Shown here: positions 14,982 to 23,765 of the stretch, piece by piece | Layout: each line of letters opens with the position of its first letter | Position numbering within the stretch: the stretch's first letter is position 1 | Assembly (NCBI GenBank): GCA_016192825.1 | Contig: JACPTK010000019.1 | Location: 1 to 36,594, forward strand | DNA length: 36,594 bases | Source of the DNA: Betaproteobacteria bacterium | Lineage (GTDB): Bacteria; Pseudomonadota; Gammaproteobacteria; Burkholderiales; SG8-41 | Direction of reading: 5' to 3' | The notes under the pieces: model-generated | Told to the model about the DNA's origin: nothing | The model's input: only the letters and a program-made list of their open reading frames with translations | Database searches by the model: none | Translations under genes and position numbers: made by a program

Positions 14982-15668
14982 CTAGCCGCCCGCCTGCAAC
15001 GCGCTGCGCATGACGCGGTCCAGGAGCCGGGCCTTGTCCTCCGAAGGCGAGGCCGGGGCGGACGTGGAATCGCCCTGCCGGTTCTTCTCCGACAGCGACT
15101 TGATAAGGCCGTCCACGCCGATGTCGCGCACCCGGGCGGCAAACCCTTCGCGATACGAAGTGACGAGGCTCACGCCGTCGAGCTTGATGTCGTAGACCTT
15201 CCATCCCGCCGGCGTCTTCTCCATGTCGTAGTCGATCCGGATCTGCTCCGCCCCCCGCTTCACGTCGGACCGCACAGTCACCTCGGTGTCGCCGGGCGCC
15301 GTGCGCAGCCGCTTGTACCCGACCGTCCGGTCGCGGTAGTTCAGCAACGCGGCGGAGTACGTGTGCACGAGCAGCGTCCGGAACTCCGCGGTCAGGACGT
15401 TCTGCTGCTCGCGCGTGGCGAGACGCCAGTTGCGCGCCATGGCGAGCTTCGTCATGCGGAAAAAGTTGAAGAGCGGCAGGACTTTCGTTTCGACCAGGTC
15501 GGCGAGTTTCGCCGGGGTCTCGGCCTGCTCCTTGCCCTGCTTGAGAACGGCGATCACTTCCGAGGTGACCGAACTGAGCAGCGCGTCGGGCGCGACCTCG
15601 GATGCCTGCGACAACGGCACGCCGAGCGCCAGGGACAGCAATAACACGGCCCTTCTAATCGTTTCCAT
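14982..15668 (-). CDS. mlaC: MlaC-like periplasmic phospholipid carrier
   Basis: 228 residues from ATG 15668, with GGGGGGAA upstream as ribosome binding site. Signal peptide (RRAVLLLSLALGVPLSQA). The body matches the MlaC/Ttg2D family: FNFFRMTKLAMARNWRLAT, then AALLNYRDRTVGYKRLR and AGWKVYDIKLDGVSLVTSYR, length normal. MlaC shuttles phospholipids between outer- and inner-membrane Mla complexes. No mlaFEDB or mlaA genes are nearby, so this is an orphan or second copy. The C-terminal 30 residues are a low-complexity tail. Confidence 0.85.
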   Translation of the reverse strand: METIRRAVLLLSLALGVPLSQASEVAPDALLSSVTSEVIAVLKQGKEQAETPAKLADLVETKVLPLFNFFRMTKLAMARNWRLATREQQNVLTAEFRTLLVHTYSAALLNYRDRTVGYKRLRTAPGDTEVTVRSDVKRGAEQIRIDYDMEKTPAGWKVYDIKLDGVSLVTSYREGFAARVRDIGVDGLIKSLSEKNRQGDSTSAPASPSEDKARLLDRVMRSALQAGG

Positions 15669-15742
15669 GGTGGTTCCCCCCGGAACGTTGGACACGATTG
15701 ATCGGAGCAACACGCGCCAACTGCAGGAGGCGCGTGGAAAGT

Positions 15743-15765
15743 GTGCGGCCCGCCGTGTGCCGCAC
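15743..15765. terminator. Stem-loop upstream of the MlaC-like gene
   Basis: GTGCGGC (15743-15749) and GCCGCAC (15759-15765) form a seven-pair stem with a 9-base loop. It lies between the glutathione transferase stop and the MlaC start, both on the minus strand, and may end the upstream transcript. No clear T run is seen. Confidence 0.35.
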
Positions 15766-15892
15766 GTTAGGAAATACTACTCGCCCGCGCCGCGAAATGG
15801 GCGGTTTTCGAGGAACGATATCCCGGTGGAACGCCCGGTTGAGGAAAAGTGAGCGTAATCAGGCGTGAAGGGGCTTCGCCCGTGACTTGTGA

Positions 15893-16624
15893 TCACGCTT
15901 CATCAAGCTCGGGATAGTGGCGAAAGATCCCGCGATCGTTGAACGGAATGCGGCGGGGCGAGGCGAGGTAGGCGGCCACGCGCGGGCGCTCCATCACGCG
16001 CCGGCGCAAGGCCATCAGCCGGGGATGCTTGCCTTGCAGGCCCGCCAGGGTCCGGGGAAAGGCATAGAGCAGCCCGGCGATGACCTGGAACGCCGACAGG
16101 TCCACGTACGAGAGCGACTTGCCCACCAGAAAGCGGTCGCCGCCCGGGTTGGACGCGAGCACGCGTTCGAAGTAGCCGAGAAATTTGGGCACGCGCAGCG
16201 CCTTGAAATCCGCCGCCCGCCGCAGCGCTTCCGGTTTCTGCTCCTCGTAATAGAGGCTCTTCGCGACCGGGTGGTGCGTGTCGTGCGCTTCGACCACCAG
16301 GTCGGCGAGCGTCAGCTGGAGCTGGTGCGCCCACAGCCGCGCCGCCTCCGCCTTCGGCGCGAGGCCGAGCCGCGGCCCGAGGTATTGCAGGATGTTCGCG
16401 GTCTGCGAGATCAGCAGCTTCCCCGCCCTGAGGATAGGCGGCGCGAACGGCGTGCGGCCGTCGCCGGCCTGCTCGAGCAGGCGCTGGACCGCGGGCCGCC
16501 CTCCGCCCTCGCCCTCGGGCAGGCGGGCGACGTCCACGTAACCGGCGGCGCCCTCCTCCAGCGCGAGCCGGATGAATTCGCCGCGTCCCTGAATGTGAGG
16601 CCAGTAATACAGCTGATATTTCAT
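15893..16624 (-). CDS. Glutathione S-transferase family protein
   Basis: 243 residues from ATG 16624. The longer open frame to 16681 would add residues encoded only by a heptad repeat, so it was rejected. N-terminal thioredoxin-like domain (YQLYYWPHIQGRGEFIRLALEEG, Tyr at the usual active-site place; PPILRAGKLLISQTANILQYL), then an all-helical C-terminal domain. It resembles sigma-like/GSTA-type bacterial and animal enzymes. It would conjugate or reduce electrophiles in the cytosol. The substrate is unknown; it stands alone between repeats, co-directional with the GMC gene. Confidence 0.85.
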   Translation of the reverse strand: MKYQLYYWPHIQGRGEFIRLALEEGAAGYVDVARLPEGEGGGRPAVQRLLEQAGDGRTPFAPPILRAGKLLISQTANILQYLGPRLGLAPKAEAARLWAHQLQLTLADLVVEAHDTHHPVAKSLYYEEQKPEALRRAADFKALRVPKFLGYFERVLASNPGGDRFLVGKSLSYVDLSAFQVIAGLLYAFPRTLAGLQGKHPRLMALRRRVMERPRVAAYLASPRRIPFNDRGIFRHYPELDEA

Positions 16625-16655
16625 GGCGGTGATGGGGGATGGGTGATTCGAAGTT

Positions 16656-16748
16656 GGCAGTGGGCAGTGGGCAATGGGCAATGGTCAGTGGGCAGTGGGC
16701 AGCCGTCAGTCGTCAGCTCCTGCACACTGCACACTGCCTACTGTCAAC
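16656..16748. repeat. Heptad arrays, GGCAGTG and TGCACAC units
   Basis: Nine consecutive units of the GGCAGTG type (16656-16718; variants GGCAATG, GTCAGTG, GGCAGCC), then after two bases four units of TGCACAC type (16721-16748). Register is exact. The array fills most of the gap between the GMC and glutathione transferase genes. Confidence 0.85.
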
Positions 16749-16756
16749 TCTCCACG

Positions 16757-18367
16757 TCACGCTTTTCCAGTAATGAGGGCGCTGCCGCGCTCCGCGATCA
16801 TCACCGTCGGCGTATTGGTGTTGCCGGAGGTGATCGTCGGCATGATCGAGGCGTCGATCACCCGCAGCCGCTCGACGCCGCGCACGCGAAGCCGCGGGTC
16901 CACCACCGCCGACGGATCGTTCTCGCGCCCCATCCTGCACGTTCCGACGGGGTGGAAGATGGTGGTGCCGATGTTGCCCGCGGCCTTCACCAGCTCCTCC
17001 TCGCTCTGAAACGCCGGCCCCGGCACGAATTCCTCAGGCTCGTACGGCTTCAGCGCCCGCGCGCCGGTGACGATGCGACGCGTCAGGCGGATCGAATCGG
17101 CCGCGATCCTGCGGTCCTCGGGCGTGGCGAGGTAATTCGGCGCGATCGCCGGGTGGGCGCGCGGGTCGGACGAGGCGATTCGCACGTGGCCGCGCGAGCC
17201 CGGCCGCAGGTTGCACACGCTCGCGGTGAACGCGGGAAACGGGTGCGGCGGCGCGCCGAAGCGGTCGAGCGAGATCGGCTGCACGTGGTACTCGAGGTTG
17301 GGCGTCGCCTGCGAGGGATCGGACTTCACGAACGCGCCGAGCTGGGACGGCGGCATGGTCATGGGGCCGGAGCGGAACAGCGCGTACTCGAGGCCGATCT
17401 TCGCCTTGCTCCACCACGAATCGAGCAGGGTGTTCAACGTCAGCGCGTTCTTCACCTTGAACGCGAGCCGCAGTTGCAGGTGGTCCTGGAGATTCTCGCC
17501 GACCGGCAGATCGTGCGCGACCGGGATGCCGTGCTGCTGCAGCAGCGCCCCCGGCCCGACGCCGGAGAGCTGGAGGATCTGGGGGCTGCCGATCGCTCCG
17601 GCGGAAAGCAGGGTCTCGCGCCGTGCGCCGGCGAACACCTCCTCATTGCCCTGGAAGAACTCCACGCCCAGCACGCGGCGCCCTTCGAGCCGGAGCCGCT
17701 TCACCAGCGCGCCGGTCACCACGGTGAGATTGGAGCGCTTCAGCGCGGGGCGCAGGAACGCTTTCGACGCGTTCCAGCGCATGCCGCCCTTCTGGTTCAC
17801 CTCGAAGCGCGACACGCCTTCGTTGTCGCCGCGGTTGAAGTCCTCGGTCGAGGGAATGCCCGCCTCGACCGCGGCGTCGCGGAAGGCCTCGATGATCTCC
17901 CACTTCACGCGCGGGGTCTCGACGCGCCACTCGCCGCCCTCGCCGTGCTTCTCGTCCGCGCCGCGCCAGTGGTCCTCGACCTTCATGAACACCGGCAGCA
18001 CGTTGCGCCACGCCCAGCCGGAGTCGCCGGAGTGCCGCGCCCACTCGTCGTAGTCGCGCGCCTGCCCGCGCAGGCACAGCATCGCGTTGATCGAGGACGA
18101 GCCGCCCAGCACGCGCCCGCGCGGGTAGTTGATGGCGCGGCCGTTCAGCCCCGCCTCGGCCGCGGTCTTGTAGCACCAGTCCGTGCGCGGATTGCCGATG
18201 CAGTAGAGGTAGCCGACCGGGATGTGGATCCAGATCCAGTCATCCTTGCCGCCCGCCTCGAGCAGCAGCACCGACACGTCCGGGTCGGCGGAGAGGCGGT
18301 TCGCCAGCACGCACCCCGCCGTGCCCGCGCCGACGATTACGTAGTCGAAAGGACCGATGCTTCGCAT
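16757..18367 (-). CDS. GMC-family FAD oxidoreductase (choline dehydrogenase-like)
   Basis: 536 residues, full length. N-terminal FAD motif FDYVIVGAGTAGCVLANRLS, ribityl motif RGRVLGGSSSINAM, GMC signature region GAIGSPQILQLSGVGPG, and catalytic pair His472 (FHPVGTCRMG) and Asn516 (SGNTN). Such enzymes oxidise primary alcohols, polyethylene glycol, choline or similar. No signal peptide. The codon bias is that of the surrounding genes. The specific alcohol is unknown. A related enzyme of the family is encoded at about 32-33.6 kb. Confidence 0.93.
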   Translation of the reverse strand: MRSIGPFDYVIVGAGTAGCVLANRLSADPDVSVLLLEAGGKDDWIWIHIPVGYLYCIGNPRTDWCYKTAAEAGLNGRAINYPRGRVLGGSSSINAMLCLRGQARDYDEWARHSGDSGWAWRNVLPVFMKVEDHWRGADEKHGEGGEWRVETPRVKWEIIEAFRDAAVEAGIPSTEDFNRGDNEGVSRFEVNQKGGMRWNASKAFLRPALKRSNLTVVTGALVKRLRLEGRRVLGVEFFQGNEEVFAGARRETLLSAGAIGSPQILQLSGVGPGALLQQHGIPVAHDLPVGENLQDHLQLRLAFKVKNALTLNTLLDSWWSKAKIGLEYALFRSGPMTMPPSQLGAFVKSDPSQATPNLEYHVQPISLDRFGAPPHPFPAFTASVCNLRPGSRGHVRIASSDPRAHPAIAPNYLATPEDRRIAADSIRLTRRIVTGARALKPYEPEEFVPGPAFQSEEELVKAAGNIGTTIFHPVGTCRMGRENDPSAVVDPRLRVRGVERLRVIDASIMPTITSGNTNTPTVMIAERGSALITGKA

Positions 18368-18422
18368 GGGACAAACTACGTGATGGGTGATGAGATCAGG
18401 GATGAAGGCAGAATGAACTGGT

Positions 18423-18531
18423 TCTCAGTTTGCAGTGGACAGTGGGCAGTTTGCAGTTTGCAGGTGCTGCCAACTGACGGCTGCCGACTGCCAACTTCGG
18501 GCCCGGCACGGATCACGACTCACGATTCACG
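18423..18531. repeat. Heptad arrays, NNNCAGT and NNTCACG units
   Basis: Six units ending in CAG(T/G) at 18423-18464, then four units of GCTGCC/ACTGCC type to 18492, then three NNTCACG units (GATCACG, ACTCACG, ATTCACG) at 18511-18531. The last three are the same words as at 984-1011. Confidence 0.8.
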
Positions 18532-18548
18532 GGTTCCCGGCCGTCTGC

Positions 18549-19310
18549 TCACGGCTCGCGCTGCGCCGCCGACGTAACCGCGGAGAGCAGGTCCATCGGC
18601 AGCGGGAACACGATCATGCTGGAGCGGTCCCCCGAGATCTGGGTCAGCGTCTGCAGGTAGCGCAGCTGCATCGCCTGCGGTTGCCGCGCCAGCACCGTCG
18701 CGGCCTCCAGCAACGCCTTGGAGGCCTGCAGCTCGCCCTCGGCGTGGATCACCTTCGCGCGCCGCTCGCGCTCTGCCTCGGCCTGCCGCGCGATGGCGCG
18801 GATCATCGATTCGTTGAGATCCACCTGCTTGATCTCCACGAGCGCGACCTTGACGCCCCACGCGCTGGTCTGCGCGTCCAGTATCTTCTGGATGTCCAGG
18901 TTGAGCTTCTCGCGCTCGGAGAGCATCTCGTCGAGCCCGTGCTTGCCGAGCACCGCGCGCAGCGTGGTCTGCGCGAGCTGGCTGGTCGCTTCGAGGTACT
19001 GCGCGACCTGGATCACCGCGCGCTCCGCGTCCACCACGCGGAAGTACACCACCGCGTTGACCTTGACCGACACGTTGTCGTGCGAGATCACGTCCTGGCT
19101 CGGCACGTCGAGCACCACCGTGCGCAGGTCCACCCGCACCATCTGCTGGATGCCGGGCACGATCACGATCAGCCCCGGCCCCTTCACCTTCCAGAAGCGC
19201 CCCAGCAGGAACACCACGCCGCGCTCGTACTCGCGCAGCACCCTCAACGACGCGAACACCAGGATCAGGACGAACACCAGCACGCCGCCGTAACCGAATA
19301 GCCAGTTCAT
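18549..19310 (-). CDS. Slipin (stomatin-like SPFH protein)
   Basis: 253 residues. One N-terminal membrane segment ([17 protein letters not shown]) followed by an SPFH/band-7 domain: [55 protein letters not shown], and the oligomerising helix [22 protein letters not shown]. It shares a 4-base ATGA overlap with the upstream NfeD gene, the classic NfeD/slipin operon. Slipins scaffold membrane microdomains and are proteolytic targets of the partner NfeD in archaea. Confidence 0.95.
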   Translation of the reverse strand: MNWLFGYGGVLVFVLILVFASLRVLREYERGVVFLLGRFWKVKGPGLIVIVPGIQQMVRVDLRTVVLDVPSQDVISHDNVSVKVNAVVYFRVVDAERAVIQVAQYLEATSQLAQTTLRAVLGKHGLDEMLSEREKLNLDIQKILDAQTSAWGVKVALVEIKQVDLNESMIRAIARQAEAERERRAKVIHAEGELQASKALLEAATVLARQPQAMQLRYLQTLTQISGDRSSMIVFPLPMDLLSAVTSAAQREP

Positions 19311-20668
19311 GAGCCCTCTCCTTTTCGTTCAGGCTCGACCGCCAGCTCGAGCCCATCCATGCCGGTCACCCGGACGCTCTGGCCGAGCTGCAGCGGGCCG
19401 TCCGAGCGCACCTTCCAGATCTCGCCGTGGACGCGCGCGTAGGTCTCGCCGCCTCCCTCCTCCACGACCTCGCCGGTCGCGCCCAAGAGGTGCTCGCGGC
19501 CGCTCACCACCGGCCGCCGGCGCGCTCTCAGCGCGAGGTGCAACGTGGCAAGCAGGAACAGGGCGCTCGTCGCCGTGGCGGCGATGACCAGCGGCAGCGG
19601 AATGCTGAATCCGGGCGCTTCGGTGTCGATCAGCATGACCGAGCCGATTGCGAACGCGACGATGCCGCCCAAGCCCAGCACGCCGAAGCCCGCCACGAAG
19701 TACTCCGCGACGAACAGGCCGATGCCGAGCAGGATCAGCGCGACCCCCGTGTAGCTGACCGGCAGCAGGTGAAACGCGAACAGCGCGACCAGCAGGGAGA
19801 TGCCGCCGATGACGCCGGGCGCGACGAAGCCGGGGTTGTAGAACTCCAGCAGCAGGCCGTAGATCCCGATCAGCAGCAGGACGTAGGCGATGCTCGGGTC
19901 GGTAATCGTCCCCAGCAGCCGGGTGCGCCAGTCGGGCTGGTACTCGACGATCTCGGCGCGGGCGGTCGCGAGCGGCGATTCGCGGCCGAGCACGGACACC
20001 TTGCGGCCGTCGAGCTGCCGGAGCAGCTGCGGCACGTCCTCGGCGACCGCGTCGATCACCTTGATCTCGAGCGCCTCCTGTGCGGACAGGCTCACCGCCT
20101 CGCGCACCGCCTTGTCGGCCCAGTCGGCGTTGCGGCCCCGCAATTGCGCCAGCCCGCGGATGAACGCCGCCGCGTCGTTCACCTGCTTGCGCGTGAGCGT
20201 CTGCCGGGTCGACGAGGTCCCGGGGTCGCGCTGGGCGTCCTCGCCCTTCGCGGACTTGCGCTTGGGCTGGGGCTCGCCGGACTCTCCCGCGTCGCCGATC
20301 GCCACCGGTGTCGCCGCCCCCAGGTTGGTGGCGGGCGCCATGGCGGCGATGTGGCTCGCATAGAGGATGTAGGTGCCCGCGCTCGCCGCCCGCGCGCCGT
20401 TCGGCGCGACGAACGTCGCGATCGGCACCGGCGAGGCAAGGATGTCCTTGATGATCGCGCGCATCGAGGTGTCGAGGCCGCCCGGCGTGTCCATTCGGAG
20501 GATGACGAGTTGGGCCTTCAGCTCGGCGGCCTTCTCCAGGCCGCGGTGCAGGTACTCGGCGCTGGCGGGCCCGATCGCGCCGCTCTGGACGAGCACCACC
20601 ACCGGCGCCGCGGGCTGCGCGGACGCCAGCGACACCCAGCACATGAACAGCAGCGCGACCGCCCGCAT
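19307..20668 (-). CDS. nfeD: NfeD long form, membrane serine protease
   Basis: 453 residues. Signal sequence, then a ClpP-like protease domain with Ser96 in [11 protein letters not shown] and Lys161 in [16 protein letters not shown], matching the Ser-Lys dyad of archaeal 1510-N. Four or five membrane segments follow (about 250-390), and a C-terminal OB-fold (about 395-450). A low-complexity charged insert (about 125-155) separates Ser and Lys. It overlaps the slipin start by 4 bases. Role: membrane quality control with slipin. Confidence 0.94.
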   Translation of the reverse strand: MRAVALLFMCWVSLASAQPAAPVVVLVQSGAIGPASAEYLHRGLEKAAELKAQLVILRMDTPGGLDTSMRAIIKDILASPVPIATFVAPNGARAASAGTYILYASHIAAMAPATNLGAATPVAIGDAGESGEPQPKRKSAKGEDAQRDPGTSSTRQTLTRKQVNDAAAFIRGLAQLRGRNADWADKAVREAVSLSAQEALEIKVIDAVAEDVPQLLRQLDGRKVSVLGRESPLATARAEIVEYQPDWRTRLLGTITDPSIAYVLLLIGIYGLLLEFYNPGFVAPGVIGGISLLVALFAFHLLPVSYTGVALILLGIGLFVAEYFVAGFGVLGLGGIVAFAIGSVMLIDTEAPGFSIPLPLVIAATATSALFLLATLHLALRARRRPVVSGREHLLGATGEVVEEGGGETYARVHGEIWKVRSDGPLQLGQSVRVTGMDGLELAVEPERKGEGS

Positions 20669-20767
20669 GGGCCCGTCCGGGGAAAAGGGATGGTTACGCT
20701 ACCACTTTTCGGGAGACGGTGCGCGGGAAGCCCATTCGCGAGCCGCCAGCCGCGACCGCCAACTGAC

Positions 20768-20841
20768 GGCTGCCAACCGCCCGCTGCAAACTTTTATCTC
20801 AGCACTCAGTACTCGGCACTGGTCGCCGGTCACCGGTCGCT
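20768..20841. repeat. Dispersed repeat copy 1 with heptad arrays
   Basis: 20768-20820 is a 53-base segment nearly identical (49 of 53) to 27915-27967. It ends in CAGCACT-type units, followed by three GGTCGCC-type units (20821-20841), the second of which (GGTCACC) supplies the stop codon of the hemerythrin gene. Confidence 0.75.
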
Positions 20842-21390
20842 GTAGAGATTGATGGCGCGCTCGAAGCGCTTCTGGTCATCCTTCTCGGCGCGCCCGGTGG
20901 CGAGGGGATCGCGGTTTTCCTCGAACGCGCGGTCGATCGCCGCCCAGTCCGCGGGCGTGAGCAGCTTCTGCGCGAGCGGAAACACCTGCTGCTCTTCCTT
21001 GCGCATGTGCTCGAAGTAGGCCTGGGCGAAATCCTCGACCGCCTTCTCGAACCCGGCGTATCCAGCCTCGCCCACGGCTTCGAAGCGGTCGAGGCTCTGC
21101 CTGAGGTCGCGCAGCGCCTGCTCGCCCCCGGCGTGCTCGCGCTCGAGCCCGGCGATCAGCGCCTCGGCCTGCGCGTCGTGCCGGCGCAGCGCCGCAAACA
21201 GGTACTGGTCCTCCTTGGGATGGTGCACGCGGTCGGCGAAGTTCTCGAGGTAGGTCACGATCGCGCCGAACACCGCCTTGTCCACCCGCCACCCGCGCCC
21301 CATGGCGTCGCGCGCCAGGCGCCGCAGGTTGTCCAGCACGACGGAGATCGAGCGGTGCTCGTTGCGGATGATGTCCAGAGCCTTCGGCAT
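20830..21390 (-). CDS. Hemerythrin-domain protein
   Basis: 186 residues from ATG 21390, chosen for the strong AGGAGGG ribosome binding site; the upstream in-frame ATG at 21465 lies inside the FNR-like site. Di-iron ligands are visible: early NEHRS, then VHHPKEDQYLF, a middle EREHAGG, and FEHMRKEEQQVFPLAQ. HHE-type proteins bind oxygen or nitric oxide or protect iron-sulphur centres. A perfect FNR-type box lies 62 bases upstream, fitting oxygen-dependent expression. The final codons and stop come from a heptad repeat. Confidence 0.9.
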   Translation of the reverse strand: MPKALDIIRNEHRSISVVLDNLRRLARDAMGRGWRVDKAVFGAIVTYLENFADRVHHPKEDQYLFAALRRHDAQAEALIAGLEREHAGGEQALRDLRQSLDRFEAVGEAGYAGFEKAVEDFAQAYFEHMRKEEQQVFPLAQKLLTPADWAAIDRAFEENRDPLATGRAEKDDQKRFERAINLYSDR

Positions 21391-21451
21391 GGCGCCCTCC
21401 TGCCCGGTTTGCCAGAAAATACCATGCTCACCCCGGCAGGGGCCAGACGTA

Positions 21452-21465
21452 TTGATGCGGATCAA
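21452..21465. promoter_or_regulatory. FNR/ANR-type box before the hemerythrin gene
   Basis: TTGATGCGGATCAA matches the FNR consensus TTGAT-N4-ATCAA in all ten fixed positions. It lies 62 bases upstream of the hemerythrin ATG on the minus strand, a position suited to activation. Confidence 0.6.
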
Positions 21466-21523
21466 AGTATCCCGCTTTGCTTAACGGCGTGATTTCTGCC
21501 TTCCGCCTTGTGCCTTCCTGCAA

Positions 21524-21735
21524 CTAGCAGCCTGTCGGACTTGGCATCCCGACAGGCTGCTCACAGCAAAACCGCCTGCGAATTTCGAATGAAATACGGG
21601 ATAACAACCCTTCTTGACCTCCAACGGGCACGCGAGCAGGCTGAAAAGAAGGTTTTCACTGCCTTTTGCTTCCGTTCTTGCGCAGGCGGTTTTGCATTTA
21701 GGAGTTTGTCGGTCCTAAGTCCGGCAAACTCCTAG
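21524..21735. mobile_element. MITE-like element with nested inverted repeats
   Basis: About 210 bases flanked by CTAG at both ends (21524-21527, 21732-21735). The left end is a perfect 13-pair hairpin (21526-21538 with 21549-21561). The right end is a 13-pair hairpin with one G-T pair (21700-21712 with 21721-21733). Read in opposite direction the two ends also match each other (shared core CGGACTT). Inside them GCAAAACCGCCTGCG (21566-21580) pairs with its exact complement at 21681-21695. No coding sequence is present. The flanking CTAG could be a target duplication. A parent insertion sequence is not visible. Confidence 0.65.
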
Positions 21736-22172
21736 GCCGGTCGCTTTACCAAACCGAGTTGCAGGAGCATCCCCAGGTCGTCGCGCACCGCCGCGTGCTC
21801 GGAAATCTCGCCGTCCCGGATGCGGAAACCGTGGAACTGGAGCACCTGGACCCGCTTTCCGGTGGGCGCGACGCCGGCCAGCATGCCGTTGAAGATCTCG
21901 GGCAGCGTCGGCTGGCCGAGATGGGTTCCGGTCATGGTGACCTTACACACCACGCGGTCGCCCTCGGCCGTCGCCTCCTCGATGCGGTAGTGGAAGTCCG
22001 GAAAGACGCTGAAGAGCGCCTCGAACACCCTCTGCATCCCGGCCGAACCGACCGTCCGGCCGTGGTTCTTCGCATCCGCGGCATAGAACGCCGCGGCGGC
22101 GACGGCATCCCGGCGATTGATGCCTTCCTCGTAGAGTCGGCGCACCAGCGTTTTGTTTTTCTCGTCTGACAT
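21732..22172 (-). CDS. SnoaL-like polyketide cyclase / ester cyclase family protein
   Basis: 146 residues, a single SnoaL-like (NTF2-fold) domain: NKTLVRRLYEEGINRRD, FPDFHYRIEEATAEGDRVVCKVTMTGTH, and FHGFRIRDGEISEHAAVRDDLGMLLQLG. Members of this family include cyclases, hydrolases and proteins with no known activity. The TAG stop codon is part of the CTAG that ends the MITE-like element, so the element may have shortened or reset the 3' end of the gene. The gene stands alone. Confidence 0.88.
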   Translation of the reverse strand: MSDEKNKTLVRRLYEEGINRRDAVAAAAFYAADAKNHGRTVGSAGMQRVFEALFSVFPDFHYRIEEATAEGDRVVCKVTMTGTHLGQPTLPEIFNGMLAGVAPTGKRVQVLQFHGFRIRDGEISEHAAVRDDLGMLLQLGLVKRPA

Positions 22173-22278
22173 GAATGTTTAATTTAGCCGCAAAGACGCC
22201 AAGGCCGCGAAGGAATCAATAACAAGAGCAAGGGCGCGAAGTCAACGCGAAGAGTGGCTCACAGGGAACACTTCAGGT

Positions 22279-22347
22279 CATCCTTCCGCCTTCATCCTTC
22301 ATCCTTAGGGCGCGCCCCTCATCCCTCATCCCTCATCCCTCATCCTT
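22279..22347. repeat. Heptad arrays, CATCCTT and CATCCCT units
   Basis: CATCCTT, CCGCCTT, CATCCTT, CATCCTT at 22279-22306, then after 13 bases CATCCCT three times and CATCCTT once (22320-22347). It ends 5 bases before the stop codon of the amidohydrolase gene. A G+A-rich stretch at about 22185-22240 (GCAAAGACGCCAAGG) is a further low-complexity repeat. Confidence 0.8.
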
Positions 22348-22352
22348 GATTT

Positions 22353-23591
22353 TCAGGGCCGGTGCAGCGTCGGCGTTTCGCGCGTGAATACGCGCCGGCC
22401 GCGCTTGAAGCCCATCAGGGGCTGCGCCACGGTGGCGATGACCTCGGCCGGCGTTTTCGCATTCCAGACGATGAGGTCGGCCGGCTTGCCGGCCGCGATG
22501 CCGTAGTCATCCCTGCGAAGGATGCTCGCGGGACGGCCGGTCAGCATCGCGAAGCATTCGGACAGGTCCTTCTCCGTGCCGCGCTGCACGATGTTCGCGT
22601 ACAGGTTCGCGATGCGCACCAGCGAGCAATCGCCGTAGGGCGTAAACGGGTTCAGCACGTTGTTGGTCGCAATCGAGCAGTTCGCGCCCTGCGCGATGAG
22701 GGCGTGGGCGTCCGCGACACCGCGCATCACGCTGTGCTCCTGGTGGCGGCCACTCGTGAACAGGTCAGTCGTCGGAAGCACCGACACCGAGACGCCGGAA
22801 TCGGCGAGGCGCTTGCCGAGCGCCGCCAAATCCGCCTCCGGCAGGCACGAATACCTGTTGCCATGGCCGATCGCGACGCGCCCGCCCCAGCCCAGGCGGT
22901 CCGTAAGGTCGCAAATCTGCCAAGCCATCATGTCATGCGTCGTATAGCCGCCGTCACCGTGGATGTCCACGTCGACGTCGAACTCCTTCGCCAGCGCGAA
23001 GATGCGCTCGATCTGCCCAGGGCCATTGGCGTCGTAGCGCGGTGCGCCCCCGACTACCCGCGCGCCGCGTTTCAGCCCACCCACGACGTTCGCCTCGGCC
23101 CCCGGAACGTTGGTCCAGCCTTCCTGGAGAAAGACGCAAAGCTGAAGGTCCACCCCCCAGGCGTAATCCTTCGCGAGGCGCTCGATCGCCTCATAGCCGC
23201 TCAGGGCGATCGGCGCGTCGACCTCGACATGGGTCCGCATGTGCATCACGCCGTTCACGAGACACTGCTCGAGCGTCTGGCGGGCGCGCGCGTAGATGTC
23301 CTCGGGCGTGAAGGTGCTCTTTACGGCGGACACCCGCTTCATGTAGTCCGTGGCGCGGCGGTCTTCGAGCGGCGCGACGCGGTCGAGGATCCGCGACTTG
23401 TCGAGATGGAAGTGGCTCTCGATCAGGCCCGGGGACACGAAACGCCCGCGGGCGTCCACACTCTCGCCGTCGCCGGAGACGCGGGGCTCGATGGCCGCGA
23501 TGCGCCCGCCGGCAACCGCGATATCCACTGTCGCGTTCGCGGCGCCGCCGTTCGCCAGCCGCGCGTTCCGCAGGATCAGGTCAAAGGGCAC
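22353..23591 (-). CDS. CodA-like amidohydrolase with altered metal site
   Basis: 412 residues, amidohydrolase superfamily, closest in layout to cytosine deaminase. His60 and His62 (ESHFHLD), His211 (DIHGDGG) and His243 (IGHGN) match CodA His61, His63, His214 and His246 (recalled numbering, constant offset of 3 in the second half). Gly214 replaces Glu217 and Asn310 (IATNNVLNPF) replaces the catalytic Asp313. Cytosine deamination is therefore unlikely; another amide or ring substrate is probable. It is divergent from the M20 amidase gene with 174 bases between them, a pairing seen in purine, pyrimidine or hydantoin catabolism. Confidence 0.85.
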   Translation of the reverse strand: MPFDLILRNARLANGGAANATVDIAVAGGRIAAIEPRVSGDGESVDARGRFVSPGLIESHFHLDKSRILDRVAPLEDRRATDYMKRVSAVKSTFTPEDIYARARQTLEQCLVNGVMHMRTHVEVDAPIALSGYEAIERLAKDYAWGVDLQLCVFLQEGWTNVPGAEANVVGGLKRGARVVGGAPRYDANGPGQIERIFALAKEFDVDVDIHGDGGYTTHDMMAWQICDLTDRLGWGGRVAIGHGNRYSCLPEADLAALGKRLADSGVSVSVLPTTDLFTSGRHQEHSVMRGVADAHALIAQGANCSIATNNVLNPFTPYGDCSLVRIANLYANIVQRGTEKDLSECFAMLTGRPASILRRDDYGIAAGKPADLIVWNAKTPAEVIATVAQPLMGFKRGRRVFTRETPTLHRP

Positions 23592-23727
23592 GTTGGCTCC
23601 CCTCCACGCTGCAATAATCGTGAGTTTACGTCACGGCAGCGCGCTGCTGTCGGGCCCGCGCACTGCGGGCGTGATCGTTGGCGGCCCGTAGCAGTGAACA
23701 AGTTTGCCGCCTGCTTTAGACGGTCTT

Positions 23728-23755
23728 ACCATTCACCATTCACTATTCACCATTC
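23728..23755. repeat. Heptad array in a leader, ACCATTC units
   Basis: Four units (ACCATTC, ACCATTC, ACTATTC, ACCATTC) end 11 bases before the ATG of the M20 amidase, so the array lies in the leader. Changes in copy number could alter translation; this is speculation. Confidence 0.75.
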
Positions 23756-23765
23756 ACGGGTCTCT

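Noticed and set aside
15917-18577. Long plus-strand open frame (886 codons) antisense to the glutathione transferase and GMC genes
   Set aside because: It is the mirror of high-G+C genes with strong family motifs on the other strand. Its translation is Arg/His-rich and has no domain. The same holds for long antisense frames opposite GlmE, AtuA, NfeD, CocE, MFS and the second GMC gene.
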